This document shows positions 9,095 to 16,898 of a DNA stretch of 23,872 nt, one piece after another (the first letter of the stretch is position 1; every line of letters begins with the position of its first letter). The stretch covers positions 1 to 23,872 of the forward strand of contig JACPHL010000231.1 of assembly GCA_016188625.1 (NCBI GenBank), in the 5' to 3' direction. The position numbers and the translations under genes are program-made. The notes beneath the pieces were generated by a model. That model was not told where the DNA came from. It did not search any database and saw only the letters and a program-made list of their open reading frames with translations. This stretch comes from Candidatus Rokuibacteriota bacterium. GTDB taxonomy: Bacteria > Methylomirabilota > Methylomirabilia > Rokubacteriales > JACPHL01.

Positions 9095-10196
9095 TCACGC
9101 CGGCTTCTGCGGCATGAGCAGATAGGCCTCGATGAACGGGTCGATCTCGCCGTCCATGACGGCCGCGACGTTGCCGACCTCGAGACCGGTCCGGTGGTCC
9201 TTGATGAGCTGGTACGGGTGGAAGGTGTAGGAGCGGATCTGGTTCCCGAAGGCGATCTCCCTCTTCTCGCCGGTCAACTCCTCCAGCTCCTCCCGGCGCT
9301 GGCGCTCGGCGAGCTGGTAGAGGCGGGCGCGGAGGATCGTCAGGGCGGTCTCGCGGTTCCGGAGCTGGGAGCGCTCGTTCTGGCAGGAGACCACGAGGCC
9401 GGTGGGGAGGTGGGTGATCCGGACCGCCGAGTCGGCGGTGTTGACCCCCTGGCCGCCGGGCCCCGAGGCGCGGAAGACGTCGATCCGGAGATCCTCGTCC
9501 CGGATGACCACCTCCACGTCCTCCACCTCCGGGATCACGGAGACGGAGACAAAGGAGGTGTGGCGGCGGCGGGCGGCGTCGAAGGGCGAGATCCGCACCA
9601 GGCGATGGACCCCGGTCTCGCCCTTGAGGTACCCGTAGGCGTACTCGCCCGCCACCGTGAGCGTGGCGGACTTGATCCCCGCCTCCTCCCCCGGCTGGGG
9701 ATCGACCGCGTCCACCTTGAACCCCCGGCGCTCGGCCCAGCGGGTGTACATCCGCAGGAGCATCTGGGCCCAGTCCTGGGACTCGGTTCCCCCCGCCCCC
9801 GGATGGACGGAGAGGATCGCGGTCTTCCGATCGTGCTCGCCCGAGAGGACGATCCTGAGCTGGAAGTCCTGGAGGGCCTCCCGGATCTCCCCGATCCCCC
9901 CCTCGATCTCGGGGGCCAGGCTCTCGTCCCCCTCCTCGACGGCCATCTCCCAGAGCTGGCGGTGGTCGTCGAGGCGGCGGGCCAGCTCGCGCCAGCGGCC
10001 CACGAGCTGGGCGAGGTCGTTCCGCTCGCGGATCAGGGCCTGGGCCTGCCGGGGGTCGTCCCAGAAGGTCGCCCCCCCCATCGCCTCCTCGAGCTGGGCC
10101 AGGCGGGCCTCGCGGGCACCGAGGTCAAAGATGCCCCCGGAGGTCGTCGAGGCGCTTCTCCAGCTCGGCGAACTCCCGCTTCAGATCGCCCAGCAT
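9095..10196 (-). CDS. prfB: Peptide chain release factor 2, with programmed +1 frameshift
   Basis: Recognises UGA and UAA stop codons and triggers peptide release on the ribosome. The gene is in two frames. Codons 1-23 run from ATG 10196 to CTT, followed by an in-frame TGA (10127-10125). Skipping the T continues the protein in the +1 frame from 10126 to the stop at 9095. The total is 366 residues, matching the usual RF2 length. SPF, the stop-codon recognition tripeptide, is at about 203-205 and GGQ, the hydrolysis motif, at about 247-249. The start has GGGAGG upstream and lies 5 bp after the lnt stop. Read as a single frame, the gene would wrongly appear to begin at an internal ATG (10081) and lack about 38 residues. 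The gene's own stop is also UGA. Confidence 0.96.
10121..10140 (-). promoter_or_regulatory. RF2 autoregulatory +1 frameshift site
   Basis: The minus strand reads CGGGGG-CAT-CTT-TGA-C. This has the same geometry as the known bacterial prfB site: a G-rich internal Shine-Dalgarno ending three bases before the CUU slippery codon, then UGA followed by C. Low RF2 slows termination at UGA and favours the shift, so RF2 controls its own level. Confidence 0.95.
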
Positions 10197-10201
10197 CGCG
10201 C

Positions 10202-11737
10202 TTACCCTCCCTTGCGCCCCCGCCGGCCCAAGACCGCGGCGAGGCTCCCCAGCGCGCACCCGTAGGCGAACAGGTCGCCGAAGCGGGTGTAGAACGTCTG
10301 GCCCTCGCGGAGGGCGATGGTCGTCTCGATCACCCCCCGCTCGAAGAGGGGAAGCCGCGGCCCGATCCGGCCCGTGGGCTCCACCACCGCGGAGACCCCG
10401 GTGTTGGCGGCCCGCACCACCGCGACCCCGGTCTCGACCGCCCGGAACGGGACCATGGCCAGGTGTTGGAGCGGCCCGCTCGACCGCCCGAACCAGCCGT
10501 CGTTAGTGATGTTGACCATGAAGCGAGCCCCTTCGCCCACGAAGCGCCGGAAGAGGTCGGGGAAGACGACCTCGTAGCAGATCACCACCCCGAACGGGGC
10601 GCCCGCCAGCGGGAAGACCGTGACCTCACGACCCGAAGAGAAGTCGCCGATCTCGGCCGCGACGGCCTGAACGAAAAAGAGCAACCCCTTCAGGGGGACG
10701 TACTCCCCGAAGGGCACGAGATGAATTTTATCATACCTCCCCTCGACCCCCCGGGCCGTCAAGAGAAAGGCGCTGTTGTAGTAGCGCGCCGTCGGCCCCG
10801 CCCCCTCGGCGTCGGGGGCGCCGACCAGGAGTGGGGTCTCGACCGTCCGCGCCAGCTCGGTCAGCCACCCGAGAACCCAGGGCTCGCGGCGGAGGTAGGC
10901 CGGCACCGCGGTCTCGGGCCACACGATCAGGCGTGCCCGTCCCCGAGCCTCGGCGGTGAGGGCCCGGTAGATCTCGAGGGTCCTTCCCTGATAGGCCCTG
11001 TCCCACTTCACGGCCTGATCGATGCTCCCCTGGGCGATCGCCACCGGCAGCCCGGGTGGGGGCCCGCCCGCCAGGCGCTGGGCGCCGAGGAGCGTGGTGC
11101 CGCCCACGGCGAGCAGGATCACCCCGGCTGCGACCGGCACTCCCCGCCGACCGCGGACGATCGCCCAGGCGACGGCCGCGTTGACCAGGGCAACCAGGAA
11201 GGAGATCCCGTAGACGCCGGTCCAGGCCGCCACCTGAATGAGGAGTAGACGCCGGTACTGGGAGTAGCCGAGGAGGCCCCAGGGGAAGCCCGTGAGAAGG
11301 TGGCCCCGGGCCAGCTCGGCGGTGACCCAGAGGGCGGGCACGGCCCAGAGGGCGCGCGGGCCGACCCCGCGCGCGAGCCAGGCGAGGGCCGAGGCCACGC
11401 CGCCCCAGTAGAGGGCCAGGTACGCCGAGAGCCCGAGGAGGACCAGGAGCGCCAGGGGGAGGGGGAGCGTGGAGTAGGTGGTCATGGTGTGGGTGAGCCA
11501 GCCAAGGAGCGGAACGAAGAAGGCCAGACCGGCGAGCCACCCCCCGAGGAAGGCCTGGCCGGGCCTCGCCTCGAGGGCGTAGAGGAGGAGCGGGACCAGG
11601 GCGACCCAGGCCAGGAGATCCCACTCCACGCGGGGGTAGGCCAGGTGGAGGGCCGCCCCCGCGACGAGCAGGAGGCCGACCCGGGCGGCCTCGGGGAGGG
11701 CGCCAGGGCCGCTCCCGGACCGGCGGTCACCGCCCAT
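10202..11737 (-). CDS. lnt: Apolipoprotein N-acyltransferase
   Basis: Polytopic inner-membrane enzyme that adds the third acyl chain to the N-terminal cysteine of lipoproteins, which the Lol system then moves. It is 511 residues long, as expected. The N-terminal third to half is a bundle of membrane helices; a periplasmic nitrilase-like domain follows from about 230. The catalytic triad is present as E275 (VWPETAVP), K337 (YDKIHLVPFGEYVP) and C387 (VVICYEVVFPD), with the supporting glutamate E345. A last membrane helix lies near the C-terminus. The ATG at 11737 overlaps the stop of the metallophosphoesterase gene by 11 bp. lolC/E and lolD lie two genes downstream, so this region serves lipoprotein biogenesis. 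Confidence 0.95.
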   Translation of the reverse strand: MGGDRRSGSGPGALPEAARVGLLLVAGAALHLAYPRVEWDLLAWVALVPLLLYALEARPGQAFLGGWLAGLAFFVPLLGWLTHTMTTYSTLPLPLALLVLLGLSAYLALYWGGVASALAWLARGVGPRALWAVPALWVTAELARGHLLTGFPWGLLGYSQYRRLLLIQVAAWTGVYGISFLVALVNAAVAWAIVRGRRGVPVAAGVILLAVGGTTLLGAQRLAGGPPPGLPVAIAQGSIDQAVKWDRAYQGRTLEIYRALTAEARGRARLIVWPETAVPAYLRREPWVLGWLTELARTVETPLLVGAPDAEGAGPTARYYNSAFLLTARGVEGRYDKIHLVPFGEYVPLKGLLFFVQAVAAEIGDFSSGREVTVFPLAGAPFGVVICYEVVFPDLFRRFVGEGARFMVNITNDGWFGRSSGPLQHLAMVPFRAVETGVAVVRAANTGVSAVVEPTGRIGPRLPLFERGVIETTIALREGQTFYTRFGDLFAYGCALGSLAAVLGRRGRKGG

Positions 11738-12455
11738 AGAGGAGGCGGTCGCCCAGGAGCCGGGGGAGCCCGGCGGCCAGGATCTTCGCCCTGGCCGCGA
11801 CGACGTCGTAGGGGACGCGGCGGATCTCGACCTCGGCGGCCTCGGGGTCGTAGATCGCGTAACAGGCGCGGGGATCGGCGTCGCGGGGCTGCCCCACGCT
11901 CCCGACGTTGATGAGGTAGCGGCGCCCCGGCTCGAGGGACGTCCGCCCGGGACCCGGCCGATGAGCGACGCCCTCGGGGCCGAGGACGAAGACGCCCGGC
12001 AGATGGGAGTGGCCGATGAAGCCCAGGCGCGTGGAGAAGTGGCCGAAGGCCCGCTCGCCGTCGCGGAGGGAGATGATGTACTGCCACGCCTCGGGGTTCC
12101 TCGGCGAGGCGTGGACCAGCGTCGCCTCCCCCACCTCCGCCGTCAGCGGGAGCTCCTCGAGGTAGCGGGCCTGGGCGGGGGAGAGCCGCTCGGCGGTCCA
12201 CTCGGCCGCGGCGCGGGCGTAGGGGTTGAACCAGGCGAGATCGGTGAGCCCGACGGCCGCCCGATCGTGGTTCCCGGCCACCACCCCCGCCGCCCGGGCG
12301 ACCAGCTCGTCCAGGCAGGGGCCAGGATCGGCCCCGTAGCCGACCACGTCCCCGAGGCAGAGGAGCCGGCTCGCGCCCTGCCCGGCGAGGTCCTCAAAGA
12401 CGGTGGAGAGGGCCTCGAGGTTGCCGTGGATGTCGGAGAGGAGGGCGGACCTTAT
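11727..12455 (-). CDS. Calcineurin-like metallophosphoesterase, probable AUA start
   Basis: Small soluble phosphodiesterase/phosphatase of the YfcE/ApaH-like superfamily, 242 residues if it starts at 12455. The metal-site motifs appear in order: D-x-H (SDIHGN, residues 7-12), GDxVGYG, GNHD, a histidine in LVHASP, and GHSHLP. In this frame there is no ATG, GTG or TTG between these motifs and far upstream. The usual family N-terminus (M-R-x-A-L-L-S-D-I-H-G-N) lines up with ATA-AGG-TCC at 12455. That ATA overlaps the nusB stop as ATAA, with AAGGAG eleven bases upstream. The start is therefore inferred to be AUA. The substrate is unknown; it sits between nusB and lnt without an obvious functional link. 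Confidence 0.85.
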   Translation of the reverse strand: MRSALLSDIHGNLEALSTVFEDLAGQGASRLLCLGDVVGYGADPGPCLDELVARAAGVVAGNHDRAAVGLTDLAWFNPYARAAAEWTAERLSPAQARYLEELPLTAEVGEATLVHASPRNPEAWQYIISLRDGERAFGHFSTRLGFIGHSHLPGVFVLGPEGVAHRPGPGRTSLEPGRRYLINVGSVGQPRDADPRACYAIYDPEAAEVEIRRVPYDVVAARAKILAAGLPRLLGDRLLYGR

Positions 12456-12868
12456 GGCGGCACCAGCTCCTTCCGCACCCGATCGAGGACCCCGTTGATG
12501 AACCGCGTGGACTCCCCGGTGGAGAACTTCTTGGCGATCTCGAGGGCCTCGTTGATCGCGACCTTGGGCGGGATCTCGGAGCACCAGAGGAGCTCGTAAA
12601 TCCCGGCGCGGAGGATGTTCCGATCGACGACGGCCATCCGGGAGAGCTCCCAGCGATCGGCGAACTGGGCGAGGCACTCATCGATCTTGGCCTGATTCGC
12701 CTTGGTCCCCCGGACCAGCTGCTCGGCGAACGCCCGGACCTCCTGGCCCACCGGGTGCTCCGCCCAGAACGCCTCGATGGCGGCCGTGAGGGGATCCCCC
12801 TCCGGGAGGAGGTCGAGCCGGTAGAGGAGCTGCAGGGCCAGCTCGCGGGCCTTGCGGCGCCTGCCCAT
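12452..12868 (-). CDS. nusB: Transcription antitermination factor NusB
   Basis: RNA-binding protein that, with NusE (ribosomal protein S10), joins antitermination complexes on rRNA operons. It is 138 residues, the normal size, and all-helical in character. Recognisable blocks are the basic N-terminus MGRRRKARELALQLLY, the F-A-x-x-L-V-x-G block, and the C-terminal NEALEIAKKFSTGESTRFINGVLD signature. The ATG at 12868 shares one base with the ribH stop (TGATG), so the two are translationally coupled. The ribH-nusB pairing is common in bacteria. Its stop is part of the ATAA overlap with the downstream metallophosphoesterase. Confidence 0.95.
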   Translation of the reverse strand: MGRRRKARELALQLLYRLDLLPEGDPLTAAIEAFWAEHPVGQEVRAFAEQLVRGTKANQAKIDECLAQFADRWELSRMAVVDRNILRAGIYELLWCSEIPPKVAINEALEIAKKFSTGESTRFINGVLDRVRKELVPP

Positions 12869-13383
12869 CACCGCCCCCGCCCGCGCCGCCCCCGGCCCTT
12901 GGCCCGGACGGGCAGCCTCGCCATCAGCCCCACCAGCTCCAGCGCCGCCAGCGCGGCCTCCTCGCCGCGGTTGCCGACCTTCCCGCCCGCCCGGTCCCAG
13001 GCCTGGGCCTCGCTCTCCGCGGTCACCACCCCGAAGGTGGTGGGGACACCGGTGGCCAGGGCCACCTCCTGGATCCCGCGGGCGGCCTCCCGGGCCACAT
13101 GCTCGAAGTGGGGCGTCTCCCCGCGGATGACGACCCCGAGACAGATCAGGGCGTCGAAGCGGCCGCTCCGGGCCAGGCGGAGGGCGACCTGCGGGATCTC
13201 GAAGGCGCCCGGGACCCAGGTCACGTCGATGGCCGCGTCCGCGGCGCCGTGATCGCGGAGGGCCGCGAGGGCCCCCTCCAGGAGCCGGACCGTGATCGGC
13301 TCGTGGAAGCGGGCCACGACGACCCCGAAGCGCCGCCCCTGCCCCGCGGGCGCGCCGCGTCGCCCCGGCGCCCTCCCCGCCAC
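12868..13383 (-). CDS. ribH: 6,7-dimethyl-8-ribityllumazine synthase
   Basis: Condenses the pyrimidine intermediate from RibD with the four-carbon product of RibB to make the riboflavin precursor lumazine. It is 171 residues from GTG 13383. Core motifs are VVVARFHE near the N-terminus, the substrate-binding VPGAFEIP, VVIRGETPHFEHV with the catalytic histidine region, and GNRGEEAA. The GTG is chosen because the family core begins about 20 residues later and upstream codons belong to the mosaic repeat. No clear Shine-Dalgarno precedes it; an open frame through the repeat stops two bases before it. The C-terminus ends in an unusual Arg/Gly/Lys-rich tail (...RAKGRGRRGRGR). It is coupled to nusB through a TGATG junction. 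Confidence 0.93.
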   Translation of the reverse strand: MAGRAPGRRGAPAGQGRRFGVVVARFHEPITVRLLEGALAALRDHGAADAAIDVTWVPGAFEIPQVALRLARSGRFDALICLGVVIRGETPHFEHVAREAARGIQEVALATGVPTTFGVVTAESEAQAWDRAGGKVGNRGEEAALAALELVGLMARLPVRAKGRGRRGRGR

Positions 13384-13385
13384 GG

Positions 13386-13684
13386 CTAGGAAACTCCGAG
13401 GGGGGCTCCGCCCCCCTTCGGATGGCCCCGCGGGAGGCGTCGGCCCCTCGCTCCACACGCTCCACGGCGCACCCGCCTATGGCTCGCCGGCCGGGGCCCC
13501 TCCTGGTCGTGTCCCGCCCGCGAGCCGGCTTCCCCACCCGGCTCGCTCATGGCGGGGACCCGCGCCGCTCCGCTTAACGTTCCGCTCGGGGCCGACGCCC
13601 CCCCCGTAGGGACCGGTCGCTCTTCCACGACCGGGCTCGGGGCCTGCCGCCCCCCAAAGCCCTTACCCGGACACATTTCTAGCC
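13386..13684 (-). repeat. Mosaic intergenic repeat, copy B (between ribBA and ribH)
   Basis: This fills most of the 361-bp gap between ribBA and ribH. On the plus strand: a left module with a GGGGGGC-TCC-GCCCCCC hairpin (about 13391-13421, with about 50 bp missing relative to copy A), a core (about 13435-13598) and a right module (about 13631-13683). The left and right modules match copy A in the same orientation, but the core is the reverse complement of copy A's core at about nine in ten positions by eye. The core ends are short inverted repeats (GGGAGGCGTCGGCCCC against GGGGGCGTCGGCCCC). A hairpin (GAGCCGG...CCGGCTC) is conserved in the core. The remaining 60 bp next to ribBA (13685-13744) show nothing I recognise. 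Confidence 0.85.
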
Positions 13685-13744
13685 CCGGGGCGGGAGGTCC
13701 GACGTGAAGCGGTTCGTGCGGTGCGGCGTCGTGCAACGGGCCGC

Positions 13745-14977
13745 TCAAGGCTTGGAGAGGAGGTGGCCGAGCTTCTCCTGCTTGGTCTTGAGGTAGAACC
13801 GGTTCGCCTCCGAGGGGGAGATCTCGATGGGGACCCGCTCCTCGACCCGCAGGCCGTACCCCTCCAGGCCCACGATCTTCTTGGGGTTGTTGGTCAGCAG
13901 CCGCATCGACCGGACGCCGAGGTCCACCAGGATCTGCGCCCCGATCCCGTAGTCCCGGAGGTCGGCCTTGAAGCCCAAGGCCTCGTTGGCCTCCACCGTG
14001 TCCTTCCCCTGGTCCTGGAGCTCGTAGGCCCGCATCTTGTTCAGGAGGCCGATCCCCCGCCCCTCCTGGCGCATGTAGATGAACACCCCCCGCCCCTCGC
14101 GGGCGATGATGGCCAGCGCCTTCTCGAGCTGCTCGCCGCAGTCGCAGCGTCGCGAATGGAAGACGTCGCCGGTCAGGCACTCGGAGTGGACGCGCACCAG
14201 GATCGGCGCCGGGTCGGCGACGCCCCCCATGGTGAGGGCCAGCGGAAGCCGGTCGTCGATGGTGGTCTCGTAGGCGATGGCGGTAAAGGTGCCCAGCGGG
14301 GTCGGGAGCGCGGTGGTGGCGACGCGGCGGACCAGCTTGTCCTTCTGGATCCGGTAGCGGATCAGGTCCTTGATGGTGATGAGCTTGAGGGCGTGGGCCT
14401 GGGCCAGCTCCGCGAGGCGGGGGACGCGGGCCATCCGCCCGTCGTCGTTCATGACCTCGCAGATCACCCCCGCCGGGTAGAGCCCGGCCAGGCGGGCGAG
14501 GTCCACCGCCGCCTCGGTGTGCCCGGCCCGCCGGAGGACGCCCCCGGGCATCGCCCGGAGCGGCAGGATGTGCCCGGGGCGGGTCAGATCCTCGGCGCGC
14601 GTGGCGGGGTCGACCAGGGTCCGGATGGTCACGGCCCGGTCGTACGCCGAGGTCCCGGTGCTGACCCCGCGACGCGCGTCCACGGTGACGGTGAAGGCCG
14701 TCCCCATGGGCGCGGTGTTGTCGGAGACCATCATGCTGATCTTGAGCTCGTCGAGCCGCTCCCCGGTCATGGGGACGCAGATCAGGCCGCGGCCGTGCTT
14801 GGCCATGAAGTTGACGGCCTCCGGGGCGACCTTCTCGGCGGCCATGACGAGGTCGCCCTCGTTCTCCCGATCCTCGTCGTCCACCACGACGACGATCCGG
14901 CCGTTCCGGATCTCCTCGACGGCCTCCTCGATGGGCGCGAACATCCCCCCGGGCTCCTCCCGGGACGGCGTGGTCAT
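13745..14977 (-). CDS. ribBA: Bifunctional 3,4-dihydroxy-2-butanone-4-phosphate synthase / GTP cyclohydrolase II
   Basis: Makes both starting materials of riboflavin: the four-carbon unit from ribulose 5-phosphate, and the pyrimidine from GTP. It is 410 residues, the usual fusion length. The RibB half (about 12-210) contains [12 protein letters not shown] (33-44), [19 protein letters not shown] and the E-V-M-N-DDG block. The RibA half (about 215-405) has the zinc ligands C267, C278 and C280, the RQEGRGIGL loop (303-311) and the TNNPKK motif. The ATG at 14977 overlaps the ribE stop (ATGA). M12 is a possible alternative start because the family core begins there. Downstream it is separated from ribH by repeat copy B. 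Confidence 0.95.
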   Translation of the reverse strand: MTTPSREEPGGMFAPIEEAVEEIRNGRIVVVVDDEDRENEGDLVMAAEKVAPEAVNFMAKHGRGLICVPMTGERLDELKISMMVSDNTAPMGTAFTVTVDARRGVSTGTSAYDRAVTIRTLVDPATRAEDLTRPGHILPLRAMPGGVLRRAGHTEAAVDLARLAGLYPAGVICEVMNDDGRMARVPRLAELAQAHALKLITIKDLIRYRIQKDKLVRRVATTALPTPLGTFTAIAYETTIDDRLPLALTMGGVADPAPILVRVHSECLTGDVFHSRRCDCGEQLEKALAIIAREGRGVFIYMRQEGRGIGLLNKMRAYELQDQGKDTVEANEALGFKADLRDYGIGAQILVDLGVRSMRLLTNNPKKIVGLEGYGLRVEERVPIEISPSEANRFYLKTKQEKLGHLLSKP

Positions 14978-15627
14978 GGCTCCTCCCTCCCGTCCTCGGC
15001 CAGGAGCCCGCGCCGGGCGAGCGCCTCCCGCCCCTCCCCGCTCCCCGGGAGCAGGGCCCGGACGTACTTGCCGAGGACATCCATCTCCAGATTCACCCGG
15101 TCGCCGCCCTGTCTCGAGCCCAGGGTCGTACTCTCGAGGGTGTGGGGGATCAGGGCGACGGCGAAGCCCTCGGGATCGAGGCGCGCCACCGTCAGGCTGA
15201 CCCCATCGACGGCGACCGAGCCTTTCGGGATCAAGAGCGCGCGGAGGTCCTCCGAGACCGCGACCCCCAGCGCCCGTCCCTCGCCCTCCTCACGGACCGT
15301 CGTGACGACCCCGACCCCATCGACATGGCCGAGGACGAGGTGCCCGCCGAGCGGGGCGCCGAGGCGCAGCGGTCGCTCCAGGTTCACGGGGTCACCGGGC
15401 GAGAGCGCCCCGAGGGTGGTCACGGCGAGGGTCTCCTCGGCCAGATCGAAGCCGAGCCACCCCGCCCCCGTCGCCACCACGGTCAGGCAGGCGCCGTTGA
15501 CGGCAACGCTCCCCCCGGGTTCGCTCCCGTCCAGGACCCGGCGCGCCTCCACCTCGAGCCGCCACCCCGCCCCCCGCCGGGTCAGGGCCCGCACGCGCCC
15601 GAGCTCCTCGACGATCCCGGTGAACAC
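14974..15627 (-). CDS. ribE: Riboflavin synthase, alpha subunit type
   Basis: Dismutates two lumazine molecules to riboflavin plus the RibD/RibH pyrimidine. It is 217 residues with two tandem lumazine-binding domains: the first from [11 protein letters not shown] with VNGACLTV, the second from about residue 95 ([13 protein letters not shown]) with VDGVSLTV and IPHTLESTT. The family begins MFTGIVE, and here the codon is GTG at 15627, which is therefore the start. Reading further upstream enters repeat copy A. There is no good Shine-Dalgarno, and an open frame through the repeat ends in TAG one base before the GTG. The stop overlaps the ribBA start. The name follows the convention in which ribE is riboflavin synthase (ribC in E. 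coli). Confidence 0.93.
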   Translation of the reverse strand: MFTGIVEELGRVRALTRRGAGWRLEVEARRVLDGSEPGGSVAVNGACLTVVATGAGWLGFDLAEETLAVTTLGALSPGDPVNLERPLRLGAPLGGHLVLGHVDGVGVVTTVREEGEGRALGVAVSEDLRALLIPKGSVAVDGVSLTVARLDPEGFAVALIPHTLESTTLGSRQGGDRVNLEMDVLGKYVRALLPGSGEGREALARRGLLAEDGREEP

Positions 15628-15628
15628 C

Positions 15629-15979
15629 CTAACCAACTCGGAGGGGGGCTCCGCCCCCCTTCCGAACCTCCCCCCAAGGCTGCGAGGGCAAAGCCCGCGC
15701 CCGGAGCGGACCATCCCCGCGGGGAGGCGTCGGCTCCGAGCGGAGCGTGAAGCGGAACGGCGCGGGTCCCCGCCATGAGCGAGCCGGGTGGGGAAGCCGG
15801 CTCACGGGCTGAGAACGAAGGAGGAGGGGCCCCGCCCGGCGAGCCACAGGCGGGTGCGCCGTGGAGCGCGCGGAGCGAGGGGCCGAGGCCTTCCCCGGGG
15901 GCGTTCGGTCTCCAGAGAACGGACGGGCCTGCCGGGGGGCAGCACCCCCAAAAGCTTTACTCGGATACATCTCTGCGCT
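15629..15979 (-). repeat. Mosaic intergenic repeat, copy A (between ribD core and ribE)
   Basis: Longest copy of the element. On the plus strand: left module (about 15635-15714) with the GGGGGGC-TCC-GCCCCCC hairpin and a GGGCGCGGGC-type second stem, core (about 15726-15888), and right module (about 15924-15978) containing CTGCC-GGGG-GGCAG. The left and right modules are in the same orientation as copy B, while the core is inverted. On the minus strand an open frame from ATG 15970 (GGAG seven bases upstream) to TAG 15629 crosses the element. A matching frame in copy B shares its first residues (M-[YC]-P-[SG]-K-[AG]-F-G-G) and its last ones (KGGGAPL). The middles are unrelated because of the inversion, so I regard it as repeat DNA rather than a proven gene. 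It overlaps the present 3' end of ribD. Confidence 0.85.
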
Positions 15980-16896
15980 CCAGATCGGTCCACCAACCCC
16001 GCCTCGAGGAGCGAGGCGTGCAGTTCGCCCCCGCCTTCCGCGAGGAGCGACACCACGCCCCGCCGGGCGAGCTCGGCCAGGAGGGCATCGAGGTCCACCC
16101 GGCCGTCGCGGGCCGGGCAGCCGAGGACCTCGACGCCCCGCGCGGAGAGGGCTCGGGCGGCCTCGGCCGGAGCGCCGGCGACGCAGGCGATCAGGGTCCG
16201 CGCCGGGGCGCCCACCTTCAGAAGCCGCGCCTCGGGGGGCGTCCGGAGCCGGCTGTCCACGACCACGCGGAGCGGCTCCCGGGGCCCGAGCTCGGGGAGC
16301 CGGACCGTCAGCTCCGGGTCGTCCCGGAGGACGGTCCCGACCCCGACGAGGATGGCGTCGGCGCCGGCCCGCATCCGGTGACCCTCGGCCCGGGCCGCCT
16401 CCCCCGTGATCCAGCGGGAGGCCCCGTCCCAGGCCGCGATCTTCCCGTCCAGGGTCATGGCCGTCTTGAGGGTCACCAGGGGGCGCCCGGTGGCGATGAA
16501 CTTGAAGAAGGCGCGATTGAGGACCCGGGCCTCTTCCTCCCGCACCCCCACCGTGACCTCCACGCCCCGGCCGTTGACCACCGGGTTGGGGTCGAGGCAG
16601 CCGACGACGACCCGCCGGATCCCGGCCTCGAGCAGGGCATCGACGCAGGGCGGGGTCCGGCCGCGGTGGACGCACGGCTCGAGGTTGACGTAGAGGCTCG
16701 CTCCCCGCGCCTCGGGCCCGGCGGCCCGGAGGGCCTCGACCTCCGCGTGGGGCTCGCCGGCCCGCCGATGCACCCCTTCGCCCACGGCCGCCCCGTCGCT
16801 GACTACCAGGGCGCCCACCATCGGGTTGGGCGAGGTGAGGCCCCGCCCCTGCGCGGCCAGGGCGAGGGTCCGGCCCATCCAGGCGTGATCGTCCAT
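15802..16896 (-). CDS. ribD: RibD deaminase/reductase with repeat-encoded C-terminus
   Basis: Bifunctional enzyme: deaminates the GTP-derived pyrimidine, then reduces its ribosyl side chain. The open frame gives 364 residues. The zinc deaminase domain is intact: H50-A-E52, then C75 and C84 in EPCVHRGRTPPC. The reductase domain starts near 140 with RPLVTLKTAMTLDGKIA and includes ILVGVGTVLRDDP and LLAEGGGELHASLLEAGLVDR (ending at 304). After R304 family similarity stops. The next 60 residues, Arg/Pro-rich, are read through repeat copy A, replacing the final strands and helix normally following L-V-D. The overall length is normal only by coincidence. Start ATG 16896 lies 2 bp after the ftsY stop. 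The deaminase is probably functional; the reductase is uncertain. Confidence 0.88.
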   Translation of the reverse strand: MDDHAWMGRTLALAAQGRGLTSPNPMVGALVVSDGAAVGEGVHRRAGEPHAEVEALRAAGPEARGASLYVNLEPCVHRGRTPPCVDALLEAGIRRVVVGCLDPNPVVNGRGVEVTVGVREEEARVLNRAFFKFIATGRPLVTLKTAMTLDGKIAAWDGASRWITGEAARAEGHRMRAGADAILVGVGTVLRDDPELTVRLPELGPREPLRVVVDSRLRTPPEARLLKVGAPARTLIACVAGAPAEAARALSARGVEVLGCPARDGRVDLDALLAELARRGVVSLLAEGGGELHASLLEAGLVDRSGAQRCIRVKLLGVLPPGRPVRSLETERPRGRPRPLAPRAPRRTRLWLAGRGPSSFVLSP

Positions 16897-16898
16897 CG

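Noticed and set aside
10725-10762. Internal promoter inside lnt (TTGACG and TGATAAAAT in a local A+T-rich patch)
   Set aside because: The spacing between the boxes is too long (21-26 bp) and the A+T-rich codons encode the conserved Y-D-K-I-H catalytic block of Lnt.
13384-15985. FMN riboswitch in the rib-operon gaps
   Set aside because: The location is attractive, but I could not find the conserved RFN segments or multi-helix order. The gaps are explained by the mosaic repeat.
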